A model generated the notes under the pieces. That model worked only from the letters and a program-made list of their open reading frames with translations. It did not search any database and had not been told where the DNA came from. From contig NZ_CP063311.1 in NCBI RefSeq assembly GCF_015245355.1, positions 3,074,468 through 3,138,467 of the forward strand: a DNA stretch of 64,000 nucleotides. Direction: 5' to 3'. Source of the stretch: Anabaenopsis elenkinii CCIBt3563. Lineage in GTDB: Bacteria > Cyanobacteriota > Cyanobacteriia > Cyanobacteriales > Nostocaceae. Below, in pieces: positions 1-7,893 of this stretch; position 1 is the first letter of the stretch, and each line of letters begins with the position of its first letter. The translations under genes and the position numbers were made by a program.

Positions 1-303
1 CTATTTTCTTTGGCTATGGCGCTGCATTTTGTAGTTAACGATCATGGTTTGCGTCAACATCACAAAAGAATCTATGACAAAATTGGTCGCTGGGTGTTAT
101 CAATAGCGATAATTGTGGGTTGGTTCCTGGGTTCGGTGACGGAAATTAATCAGGCTATTGTTGCGGTTTTCTTTGCCTTTTTAGCGGGTGGTATTGTCCT
201 CAATGTTTTGAAGGAAGAACTGCCAGAGGAGAGAGAAAGTTGCTTTTGGTCATTTGCTTGTGGCACATTGAGCTATACAATTCTGCTCTTAGCTGTGGAA
301 TAG
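1..303 (+). CDS. C-terminal part of a multi-pass membrane protein (5'-truncated by window edge)
   Basis: The reading frame is open to the left edge, so the true start probably lies outside the window; an internal ATG is at position 16. The visible 100 residues hold about three hydrophobic segments (around residues 32-45, 50-68 and 84-99) separated by short charged loops, ending at TAG. This indicates an inner-membrane protein with a cytoplasmic or periplasmic acidic loop (ELPEERES). I do not recognise the family with certainty, although small ZIP-like or conserved cyanobacterial membrane proteins have this look. The gene is followed by about 270 bp of AT-rich spacer before thiE and does not seem to be in the same operon. 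Confidence 0.6.
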   Translation, partial: LFSLAMALHFVVNDHGLRQHHKRIYDKIGRWVLSIAIIVGWFLGSVTEINQAIVAVFFAFLAGGIVLNVLKEELPEERESCFWSFACGTLSYTILLLAVE

Positions 304-575
304 TTGATTGATTAATTTTTGCCAAATAAATTACACTCTAAAAGTTAATATATTTCCTGAAGAAATAATTTTTTGTTAGAGAAAAAGGATAGTTTGTTTG
401 TTATTCAGGTGAGTTATTCAATGTATGCTTTTTGTTGAGTGGAAGATATATGATAATATCGTTTTTAAATCTTTCTTTGGTGTGTCATATATCTAGCCAG
501 GAATGTATGTATAATTTTATAGTAGATATATGCTGATTATTTTGGAGATTGCCCTACTAGAAATTTTTGATCAAA

Positions 576-1682
576 ATGTCTCACAGTGTTGATATTACCC
601 CACTTAATGCAAGTAATAATAGGGTTGTTGTTATGGTGGAGCCAAACAGCCAAAAACCGCAAATACAGCCAGCTGTTTATCGGATTTTAGATGCTAATCT
701 GGATCGAGCTCGCGAAGGGTTGCGAATTATCGAAGAATGGTGTCGCTTTGGGTTAAATAACGGGCAATTAGTTGGGGAATGCAAGTACCTGCGTCAAGAG
801 TTGGCTCATTGGCATACTGCCCAACTGCGGGCAGCACGAGATACACCTGGTGATCCGGGTACGGAATTGACCCATTCCCAGGAGGAACAACGCTCTAGCA
901 TTGGGGCGCTATTACAAGCCAACTTTTGTCGTGTCCAAGAAGCAATGCGGGTGCTGGAAGAATACGGTAAGCTTTACCATCCCCATATGGGTAAAGCTAT
1001 GAAGCAGATGCGCTATCGTGTTTATACTCTAGAAAGTAGTTTAATGGGCTACCAGCGCCATCAACTGCTGTGGCGATCGCACTTATATCTAGTGACTGCT
1101 CCGGCAGAAAATTTGCTCCCACAGGTGGAAGCTGCACTCAAGGCTGGATTAAGCCTTGTGCAGTACCGGGAGAAAATGGCTGATGACCATGTACGTGTAG
1201 AACGGGCGACAAAATTAAGGGAACTATGTCGTACCTACGGTGCTTTATTTATCGTTAATGACAGAGTAGATTTAGCTTTGGCGGTGGATGCAGATGGTGT
1301 ACATTTGGGACAACAAGATATGCCTATTGCCGTGGCTAGACAATTACTAGGACACCAGCGTTTGATAGGGCGTTCTACTACCAATCCTGAAGAAATGCAA
1401 AAGGCAATTGCTGAAGGTGCAGATTATATTGGTGTGGGTCCAGTTTATGAGACCCCCACGAAGGCAAATAAGCCAGCAGCGGGCTTACAATATGTTAGCT
1501 ACGCAGCCCAACATAGCTCAATTCCTTGGTTTGCTATTGGGGGTATAGATACGAATAATATCAACGATGTGATTGGGGCGGGAGCAGAACGTGTAGCAGT
1601 GGTACGAGCTATTGTCGAGGCGGAACAACCGACCTTAGTAACACAATATTTGATTTCCCAACTTCATCACATCCGAGCATAA
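576..1682 (+). CDS. thiE: Thiamine-phosphate synthase with N-terminal extension domain
   Basis: ThiE couples hydroxymethylpyrimidine pyrophosphate with thiazole phosphate to make thiamine monophosphate in the cytoplasm. The C-terminal part (from about residue 165) is a TIM-barrel ThiE: it shows LVQYREK, the FIVNDRVDLALAVDADGVHLGQ stretch (positions about 1251-1312), GRSTTNPEEM, DYIGVGPVYETPTK and the phosphate-binding FAIGGI motif. The first 150 residues form an extra helical domain (RILDANLDRAREGLRIIEE) that is characteristic of cyanobacterial ThiE proteins, so the 368-residue length is normal for this lineage but longer than the ~210 residues of E. coli ThiE. ATG 576 is preferred over an upstream TTG; ATG 633 is an alternative. 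thiS follows 25 bp downstream on the same strand, suggesting a small thiamine operon. No TPP riboswitch was recognised upstream. Confidence 0.93.
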   Translation: MSHSVDITPLNASNNRVVVMVEPNSQKPQIQPAVYRILDANLDRAREGLRIIEEWCRFGLNNGQLVGECKYLRQELAHWHTAQLRAARDTPGDPGTELTHSQEEQRSSIGALLQANFCRVQEAMRVLEEYGKLYHPHMGKAMKQMRYRVYTLESSLMGYQRHQLLWRSHLYLVTAPAENLLPQVEAALKAGLSLVQYREKMADDHVRVERATKLRELCRTYGALFIVNDRVDLALAVDADGVHLGQQDMPIAVARQLLGHQRLIGRSTTNPEEMQKAIAEGADYIGVGPVYETPTKANKPAAGLQYVSYAAQHSSIPWFAIGGIDTNNINDVIGAGAERVAVVRAIVEAEQPTLVTQYLISQLHHIRA

Positions 1683-1707
1683 CCAATTGATCAATCAGCA
1701 GTTAAAG

Positions 1708-1920
1708 ATGTCTAATCAGATTACCCTCCAGGTAAATGGCGAAACCCGTAGTTGCTCCTCCCAAACCCTGTTACCAGATTTGCTGCAACAGTTCGGTTTT
1801 AATCCCCGGTTAGTAGCGGTGGAATATAATGGTGAAATTTTACACCGTCAATTTTGGGCAAAAACACAAATGCAGCCAGGCGATCGCTTAGAAATAGTCA
1901 CCATTGTAGGTGGTGGTTAA
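1708..1920 (+). CDS. thiS: Sulfur carrier protein ThiS
   Basis: A 70-residue ubiquitin-like beta-grasp protein that carries sulfur as a C-terminal thiocarboxylate for formation of the thiamine thiazole ring. It shows the usual start ITLQVNGETRSC, the central VAVEYNGEI segment and the C-terminal EIVTIVGGG tail, whose terminal diglycine is the site of adenylation and thiocarboxylation. An upstream in-frame TTG at 1687 is possible, but ATG 1708 gives the normal family length. It sits right behind thiE, so the two genes are probably co-transcribed. Its stop codon overlaps the end of the convergent glycosyltransferase gene by a few bases. Confidence 0.9.
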   Translation: MSNQITLQVNGETRSCSSQTLLPDLLQQFGFNPRLVAVEYNGEILHRQFWAKTQMQPGDRLEIVTIVGGG

Positions 1921-3155
1921 TTCAGCACACCATTAGGGATAGGTTCAGGTAGGTAGAGGGAACGGTAAAGGGTTTTGTGTCTGGCTAATTGTTTACCTTT
2001 GCGACCGAGTTTTTCACGTAAATGCTGGTCCTTACACAATCGTTTAAAAGCCTGAAAAACTTCGTATCCAGATTTGGGATTCACTAGAATCCCATTTTCT
2101 TCATGGCGAACTATATCAATCACCGAGCCTAAACGAGAAGCAATCACAGGCTTACCGAAGTAATTTGCTTCTAAGTACACCACACCAAAACCCTGTATAT
2201 ATTCCTGAGTATCTAAGCAAGTGAGCATCGCAAACAGATCACAAGCTGCATAATAGCCAGCTAATTCCTCATCGGGTACATATCCGGTCAGGTGTACTCG
2301 CTTGTCCACCCGCAACCGCTGGGCTAATTTTTTTAATCCCGGTTCACATGGCCCTTGGCCGCACAGTATATAGTAAACATCCACTCCAATTGTGAGTAGC
2401 AGTGGTAAGTTTTCAATCACACGATCAAAGCTTTTTTGCTTAACTAACCTTCCTACCGAAAGAATTACTATTGCTGTTTCGGGAATATTGTAAGCTTCCC
2501 GCACTCGTTGACGTAAATCATCAAAATTACCTTGATTCTTTTGAATACCCAATTTTTCTGGTCTGACTATAGGTTGAATGACATGGGTGGGAGTTTTTAA
2601 GCGGAAAGTTTTCTGAAGATAATCTTGAGTAACGTGACTGTTACAAACAATTCCCTCGGCGCGTTTCAGGGTCAATTTTAAGAGCGATCGCCATATGGGA
2701 TTATGTAAAGTGTCAATAATATCGCTACCATGGAGATACATAAAAAAGCGTATAGGTAGGATATAGCTCAATAGTAATAATGCTGGAAACTCGTAGCCGT
2801 GACCCCATTCAATATAACGGTAATGATAACGAAAATATAGTTTGATTGCTAGCACAAATGAGCAGACTAAATCGATAGTAGGTTGTAATAGACTTCCCAG
2901 AAAATGACCTAACCAGTAGCGAAAATTTGGCCAGCGATATACGGAAAATTCCTGAGCCTGATCAAATACTTGATCACCATAACAAGCAGATGTGAGAACC
3001 ACTACTCTTTCTGGGTCTTGAACACAGCGATTATAGATATATTCCCCAATGACTGATTTTTTCGGCAGAAATAAACTAGATATGACTAAAATATCAGGAT
3101 TTGCTTTTTCCTTTCGGATGTTTGTTCGCTGTTGTGAGAGATGTTCCATGCTCAT
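1917..3155 (-). CDS. GT4-type glycosyltransferase
   Basis: A family 1/GT4 glycosyltransferase of about 412 residues with the GT-B fold. The C-terminal nucleotide-sugar-binding half is clear: VILSVGRLVKQKSFDRVIE, VYYILCGQGPCEPGLKKLA, RVHLTGYVPDEELAGYYAAC and then GFGVVYLEANYFGKPVIASR, in which the E-x7-E type acidic motif of GT4 enzymes is visible, followed by GILVNP. The N-terminal half has LPIRFFMYLHGSDI, a typical acceptor-side HG motif. ATG at 3155 (or 3149) is preferred to an upstream TTG. It is probably a cytoplasmic or membrane-associated enzyme of exopolysaccharide, lipid or glycolipid synthesis; the acceptor and sugar cannot be told. It stands alone, convergent with thiS. Confidence 0.85.
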   Translation of the reverse strand: MSMEHLSQQRTNIRKEKANPDILVISSLFLPKKSVIGEYIYNRCVQDPERVVVLTSACYGDQVFDQAQEFSVYRWPNFRYWLGHFLGSLLQPTIDLVCSFVLAIKLYFRYHYRYIEWGHGYEFPALLLLSYILPIRFFMYLHGSDIIDTLHNPIWRSLLKLTLKRAEGIVCNSHVTQDYLQKTFRLKTPTHVIQPIVRPEKLGIQKNQGNFDDLRQRVREAYNIPETAIVILSVGRLVKQKSFDRVIENLPLLLTIGVDVYYILCGQGPCEPGLKKLAQRLRVDKRVHLTGYVPDEELAGYYAACDLFAMLTCLDTQEYIQGFGVVYLEANYFGKPVIASRLGSVIDIVRHEENGILVNPKSGYEVFQAFKRLCKDQHLREKLGRKGKQLARHKTLYRSLYLPEPIPNGVLN

Positions 3156-4376
3156 TTTTGATAAGTTGGATTTAAATATTATGTAACTTTCAATACTAAA
3201 AGTGATGTTTATTTCCCATGGAGTCAATAGTAATTTAACTTACGAATTTGGGAATTATTGACTGTGTTTTAGTTCAATCCAATAAGTTAAATAAGGAGGA
3301 AACAAAATACTTGGTAACAGAATTCAAACTTCAGATTTGAGTGCCCGATTTACAACATCTTCTGACAAAGTATTAAATTCCCAAGTTAGAGTCTTGCTCC
3401 TGGATATACTAACTATTGAAGGCAGACTTCCTCTTGAGTCACCCAAAATTTGGGCTATTTTTTGATTTTAGCTAATAGCTATCATTCACGAAAAAGCGAT
3501 TTACCCATTTCTTAGTAGCATTTTTTGCCCCTCTTAATTAAGACAGGGAAACCAGAGATATCTGTATAGACAATTACCACTCTTTACGATATATAAAAAC
3601 ATAATTTTGGATAATTCCTTGAGGGAATCTATTACATATATCTCAGTTATATTTTATAACATTGGCTATGGATAATTTTGGATGATTAGTGTGAAGTTTC
3701 TGTAAATTATTTGAGAGTTAAATAAATTTAAACAAGTTGAACACTTAAATGAAACGTATTTGCGAATAATCGCCTAAAAATACCGGTTTTATTCCTAAAA
3801 TACTCGGAAATTTTGCCGCTACCAATAGGGTATCCTAGATAAACTTATTTGTCGTGACACAATGCCGGAAAAATATGATTATCTAGTCATAGATATCGTC
3901 AATTCTGGTTAATATCCGGACAATTATACTGTTTTGCTGATGATGCTTCAGTGGCTGATCCTATAGTTAGATCCCTAATGATCATAGAAGTAAGTATGAT
4001 AAATGACTGAGGTTAAGGAGATTAAATTCTGATTCGCTTCTAGATTAGCTAATGTGGGCTAGGTAGTCAGTACCTGGAGGGACTAAACCAGTACCCATGA
4101 CAAACTCTCAAGATAAGATAATTCATTTGTCCGACACGATATAAATGGTCGGTATCCTTGATGTACGGTTATCTACCACAGAAATCCCCCCAGGGCTGAG
4201 TGTCTAATCAAGATGAGATGGGGTAGATTGGACGTATACTAAAAAACTGAATCTTAAAAACAGCTAGTGTTAATCAACAACTCACTGGTTACTGTGTAGC
4301 ATAATTGCAGTAACTAAAAGATTTCTGGGAACATAGAAAACAATCATAAGTAATACACTTTTTCAGTGTCTGTGTT
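3156..4376. other. Long gene-poor spacer (1.2 kb)
   Basis: No convincing gene was found here on either strand. It holds short open stretches with frequent stops (for example a 16-codon MPEKYDYLVIDIVNSG from 3862), a small palindrome CCCAAAATTTGGG near 3443 followed by six Ts that could end a short transcript, and imperfect inverted GTACC/GGTAC elements around 4068-4096. The region probably contains the promoter and leader of the DUF1517 gene and may hold an unrecognised small RNA or decayed DNA. Confidence 0.4.
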
Positions 4377-5324
4377 ATGGGTAAAAAACTAAAACAAACC
4401 ATTAAACCCTTGTTAAAGGTTTTCTTTCTTTTTAGTCTAGTGCTAACTTTAGCACTTAGCCATGCTGATGGTGCATTAGCGGCGCGCAGTGGTGGTCGCA
4501 TCGGTGGCGGCTCATTTAGAGCGCCTTCTAGCCGCAGCTATACACCGCGCACTTATGCGCCTCCTGGTGGTGGAGGATACTATCCTGGTGGTGGTTTCGG
4601 CTTTCCCTTCTTGATTCCCTTTTGGGGGATTGGCGGTGGGTTTGGCGGTCTATTTACCATCTTAATTTTCTTGGCGATCACTAATTTCTTAGTACAAACC
4701 TTCCGCCGTGTGAGCAGTGGTGAAGGGGAAGACTTAGAGTACAGCAGCAATCCTCCTGTTTCTGTAACTCGGTTACAAGTTGGTTTATTAGCGCAAGCGC
4801 GTGGTTTGCAAACCGAACTCGACCAGATAGCCGAATCTGCTGATACTAACTCCCCACAAGGGAGAGCAGAAGTATTGCAAGAAGTCAGTTTAGCTTTACT
4901 GCGTCATCCAGAATATTGGGTCTACGCAGGTGGGGGTACGCAGCAAGTTAAATTAAATGCGGCTGAAAGTCAGTTTAACCGTTTATCATTAGCCGAACGC
5001 AGCAAGTTTAGTGAAGAAACTCTGTCTAACGTCAATAACCAGCTGAAAGCAGCTTTGAAAAAAGAGGCTTTACCCCCTGCTGATCAACTCAGTGAAGCAC
5101 CAGGGGAATACCTAATTGTCACTCTACTAGCAGCGACATTAGGGAAGTTGGAAATCCCAGATGTCAACAGTGCTGATGATTTGCGTCAAGTTTTGCGGCG
5201 AATTGGTGGAATTTCTGGGGATCAACTTTTAGCTATTGAGGTGCTTTGGACTCCTCAAGCTCAAGGGGATACCCTGACTTCTGATGATATTTTGGCGGAG
5301 TATCCTGATTTAAAACTAGTGTAA
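4377..5324 (+). CDS. DUF1517 family membrane protein
   Basis: A 315-residue protein typical of cyanobacteria and chloroplasts. It has a hydrophobic N-terminal segment (residues about 12-30) ending in ALA like a signal peptide, then a Gly/Ser/Arg/Tyr-rich linker (SGGRIGGGSFRAPSSRSY), a Gly-Phe-rich hydrophobic stretch and transmembrane helix (about residues 75-110), and a soluble DUF1517 domain from about residue 120 containing VSVTRLQVGLLAQARGLQ and LLRHPEYWVYAGGG. Members of this family are thylakoid or envelope associated in plants; no biochemical role is assigned. ATG 4377 is the first Met and gives the expected signal sequence. It is monocistronic, with a strong terminator 28 bp after the stop. 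Confidence 0.85.
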   Translation: MGKKLKQTIKPLLKVFFLFSLVLTLALSHADGALAARSGGRIGGGSFRAPSSRSYTPRTYAPPGGGGYYPGGGFGFPFLIPFWGIGGGFGGLFTILIFLAITNFLVQTFRRVSSGEGEDLEYSSNPPVSVTRLQVGLLAQARGLQTELDQIAESADTNSPQGRAEVLQEVSLALLRHPEYWVYAGGGTQQVKLNAAESQFNRLSLAERSKFSEETLSNVNNQLKAALKKEALPPADQLSEAPGEYLIVTLLAATLGKLEIPDVNSADDLRQVLRRIGGISGDQLLAIEVLWTPQAQGDTLTSDDILAEYPDLKLV

Positions 5325-5351
5325 AGGTCTTTTTCGCTGGTGATTACATTG

Positions 5352-5392
5352 AGCCAGTAGATAGAATGACTCTATCTACTGGCTTGATTTTT
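5352..5392 (+). terminator. Rho-independent terminator of the DUF1517 gene
   Basis: Perfect 14-bp inverted repeat (5352-5365 and 5371-5384, arm AGCCAGTAGATAGA) with a 5-base loop, followed by TGATTTTTT. Its place 28 bp after the stop codon makes it the terminator of the DUF1517 gene. Confidence 0.9.
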
Positions 5393-5400
5393 TCGGCTCA

Positions 5401-5871
5401 GAGGTTGTTTGGAAAGTCATGATTAGTATATCGAATATTATTTGACCCCTCCCTAACCCTCCCCTTGTAAGGCTATTCATTACTCACATCTTTCTTAACA
5501 ATCTTGAAACATTTATGTGGCAATGGTTTCAAGGCTTGAAAATTTACCTACTCTTGACAAAATGTACCTTATTATTCTTGATAAAACCCTTATTTTATTG
5601 AGAATCATCAACGGAGGATTAAGGTTTGGGGGTTTGCGAGCGATCGCTCTCACGAATGTTAAGAAAGATCCGGGTAATGGATAGCCTTGTAAGGGGAGGG
5701 GACTGGATTTGATTGTTTTTTGTGTGGTCGGTGAGCGAAGTCGATAGCGATAGCGTGGCGTTAGCCATACCGTGTTCCCCATTCCCCATTCCCTGTTCCC
5801 TGTTCGGTGTGTTCCCTGTTCCCTTTTCCCTAAGATAAAAATTACCTGTTGAAAACTTATCAAACATCCTC
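5401..5871. mobile_element. MITE family A, copy 1 (interrupted by a second element)
   Basis: Non-coding element whose ends are inverted repeats: GAGGTTGTTTGGAAAGTCAT at the left and the complement of ACTTATCAAACATCCTC at the right. Internal landmarks shared with the other copies are the CCCTAACCCTCCCCTTGTAA block, the ACTGGATTTGATTGTTTTTT segment and ATAAAAATTACCTGTTG near the right end. Related copies lie at 28126, 45884, 63639 and 63831. This copy is split at 5472/5685 by another element; without it and its duplicated target the copy would be about 249 bp. It also carries short GTTCCCT tandem repeats near 5775-5830. It encodes nothing and would need a transposase in trans. Confidence 0.85.
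5473..5684. mobile_element. Second, unrelated MITE nested inside MITE copy 1
   Basis: A 212-bp segment with 28-bp terminal inverted repeats (5473-5500 versus the complement of 5657-5684, 24 of 28 matching; shared inner part ATCTTTCTTAACA). It is flanked by a 10-bp direct repeat CCTTGTAAGG at 5463-5472 and 5685-5694, which in the intact MITE family occurs only once; this is the target duplication made by insertion. No ORF inside. No second copy was seen in the window, so the family and its transposase are unknown. Confidence 0.85.
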
Positions 5872-5945
5872 TGAGATAGTTCTTAAAAGTTCAGAGTTTA
5901 AGAGTAGGTATAAAGCTACAAAAAAAGACAGTTAAAATTCTATAG

Positions 5946-7115
5946 CTATAATAGCAATAGTTGTTCAGATATTTCTTTACCTTTTGGTTTATTTCCCTGG
6001 ATTAAACTAAAAAGATAAGTACCAATTTCTTTTGCAAGCAATACCGGAACTGCATTACCAATTTGTTTATATTTAGAACTTATCGAACCAGAGAAGATCC
6101 AATCATCGGGAAAAGTTTGAATTTTTGCCGACTCACGCACAGTTAAAGAACGCAACTCTACGGGATGACACATATCAGTAGCTTTTTGATGTGGACTTGT
6201 GGTTATTGTCGGAGAAGGTTTATCCCAGGATAATCTTCTATAAAAACCGACTTTTCCACCTCCCGAATCATAAGCACCGCCCATAGCCTCTTTTTTTAAT
6301 TCCTCTGGTAAATGTCTCCAGTTTTGTCCTGCTTCTAATAATCTTAAATATTTTAAGCGATTTTCTGAATAACTTATAAACTCTGACTCTCTATCAACTA
6401 AACCTGTTAAAGCATCTCTTAGAGTCCGCCATTTAGGTAGATGTTGACCATCTTGGCAATATTTGGGGAGAGGAAATGTAGCAGTCTCACCATCTCTAGA
6501 ACCAATAAATACTACACGCTCTCTATTTTGTGGAACGCCATAATCTGCTGCTTCTAAGAGATTATAAACTACCTTATATCCTAGTTGTTTCATTTCTGAT
6601 AGTACCACACTTAATGCAGATCCTGGCATTTCATCATCTGCCAAAGGGGGATGATTTTTACCCCGTTCATTAATTGGTCTGTGACGAATAGGTGCTGAAA
6701 GTAACCCTTTGACATTTTCCATCAAGAAAAAACGGGGTTGAACTTCTTGAACAACACGAATAAATTCCATAAATAAACTACCGCGAGGGTCCATCACTGA
6801 ACCTCTTTTTCCTGCGGTACTAAATGGCTGACAGGGTGGACCACCTGTTACTAAATCTACTTCTCCCACTTGTAAAGCACGACCTAATTTTAAAAATCTT
6901 CCCCCTTCCTCAAGTAGTCTTTGAGAACTAACTTTTTCTATTTCTCTAGGAACAGCACTTTCTTTAAGATCAGGTCTGTTAAGAAGAATTGTTTTTGCAG
7001 CATCATGGTCTTTTTCCACTACAGTCACTGTATGAAATCCGGCTGCTTCCATACCTAAATCCAGACCAAATGCACCTGTAAATAGGGAAATAGAAATCGC
7101 TTGATCATGTATCAT
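5946..7115 (-). CDS. DNA (cytosine-5) methyltransferase, solitary
   Basis: A 389-residue m5C methyltransferase that transfers a methyl group from S-adenosylmethionine to cytosine in a short DNA site. Motifs in order: SLFTGAFGLDLGMEAAG (SAM binding, about residues 10-26), GGPPCQPFSTAGKR with catalytic Cys95, ENVKGLL (motif VI), QNRERVVFIGSR (motif VIII), a short target-recognition region, and the C-terminal KYKQIGNAVP motif X. The start at ATG 7115 removes a hydrophobic 33-residue extension not expected in this family. No restriction endonuclease gene lies beside it, so it looks like an orphan enzyme. Because HIP1 sites (containing CGATCG) are abundant here, a CGATCG-specific enzyme is plausible, but this is inference from context. 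Confidence 0.92.
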   Translation of the reverse strand: MIHDQAISISLFTGAFGLDLGMEAAGFHTVTVVEKDHDAAKTILLNRPDLKESAVPREIEKVSSQRLLEEGGRFLKLGRALQVGEVDLVTGGPPCQPFSTAGKRGSVMDPRGSLFMEFIRVVQEVQPRFFLMENVKGLLSAPIRHRPINERGKNHPPLADDEMPGSALSVVLSEMKQLGYKVVYNLLEAADYGVPQNRERVVFIGSRDGETATFPLPKYCQDGQHLPKWRTLRDALTGLVDRESEFISYSENRLKYLRLLEAGQNWRHLPEELKKEAMGGAYDSGGGKVGFYRRLSWDKPSPTITTSPHQKATDMCHPVELRSLTVRESAKIQTFPDDWIFSGSISSKYKQIGNAVPVLLAKEIGTYLFSLIQGNKPKGKEISEQLLLL

Positions 7116-7299
7116 GAGAAGGACTACCACACAGAGTAAATATTCTTGCAGTACAATTATACTACTTGTTGCTAAAATATTTCTAACTTTTGTATAAGCC
7201 GAGGATACCGCCATCGGGAGCGGAAATTATCCACTGTCGTCGGTAAATCCCAAGGTTCACCAGTATGTAAATGAATTTCATTTACATACCGGATTGCCC

Positions 7300-7737
7300 T
7301 TAAATTTTAGTATGTTTATCTACTATATTAGCTAGGTCTGGAACTGCTTCTTCTACGTGTTTCTTGGCGGAACTCCGGAATTTTTCATAGGTTCCTTTAA
7401 CTATTTGCCGCTTTGTATGCTTGATTCTAGCATCGGTAATACTGAGCATAGCGTCTGCTGTTTCAGAGCGACTGGCGATGAGATGAGATGCGGGATCACC
7501 CTTGGCTGTACCCTCAGTCCAGAGAGGGTCAAGGGCTGTCAGGAATTGTGGTAGCAGCTGCTCAACAATATAAGGGATGTATCCGGGGTTCACTCCTTTT
7601 AAGGCTGTGAAGGCAGTTTTCAAGGCTATACCACTGATACCTGATTTAGAAGCTAGCTGCCGATCAATCATTTGGCAGCAATCATCTATGAGCATAGCCT
7701 TTTTGTTGGCAGTTAACAGCTGTTCAGTTAATCCCAT
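7300..7737 (-). CDS. Conserved hypothetical protein, helical, ~145 aa
   Basis: A 145-residue soluble, mostly helical protein starting MGLTEQLLTANKKAMLIDDC; the ATG at 7737 is preferred over an upstream in-frame start. It contains two neighbouring cysteines (DDCCQMID) and a Gly-Val-Asn-Pro-Gly turn, and the C-terminal half is rich in Lys/Arg (RIKHTKRQIVKGTYEKF). No signal peptide or membrane segment. I recognise it as a conserved bacterial family of unknown function (probably one of the DUF69xx group) but cannot name a role. It lies between the methyltransferase and coaT with spacers on both sides and is probably monocistronic. Confidence 0.7.
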   Translation of the reverse strand: MGLTEQLLTANKKAMLIDDCCQMIDRQLASKSGISGIALKTAFTALKGVNPGYIPYIVEQLLPQFLTALDPLWTEGTAKGDPASHLIASRSETADAMLSITDARIKHTKRQIVKGTYEKFRSSAKKHVEEAVPDLANIVDKHTKI

Positions 7738-7893
7738 TTTATTGCTCCTGAATATCAATGCAATGCTAATTGTAAGCTAATGGCCATTTAACTGGGATAA
7801 CATGGGCGGGTTAAATACCCACAGGTGTTTTGCAGCCGAGTAGCTGATATCATTTCCGGGTGATCGCAATTTAAACCCGGAATCCCTATAAAA

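Noticed and set aside
304..575. TPP riboswitch upstream of thiE
   Set aside because: No CTGAGA or ACCTGATC-type thi box was seen in the leader.
4289..4501. Minus-strand open frame overlapping the DUF1517 start
   Set aside because: It lies on the complement of a clear gene's leader and 5' end, has no domain, and is a shadow.
5513..5867. Two overlapping minus-strand frames rich in Arg and Asn
   Set aside because: They lie across the nested MITE copies and read low-complexity repeats; not genes.
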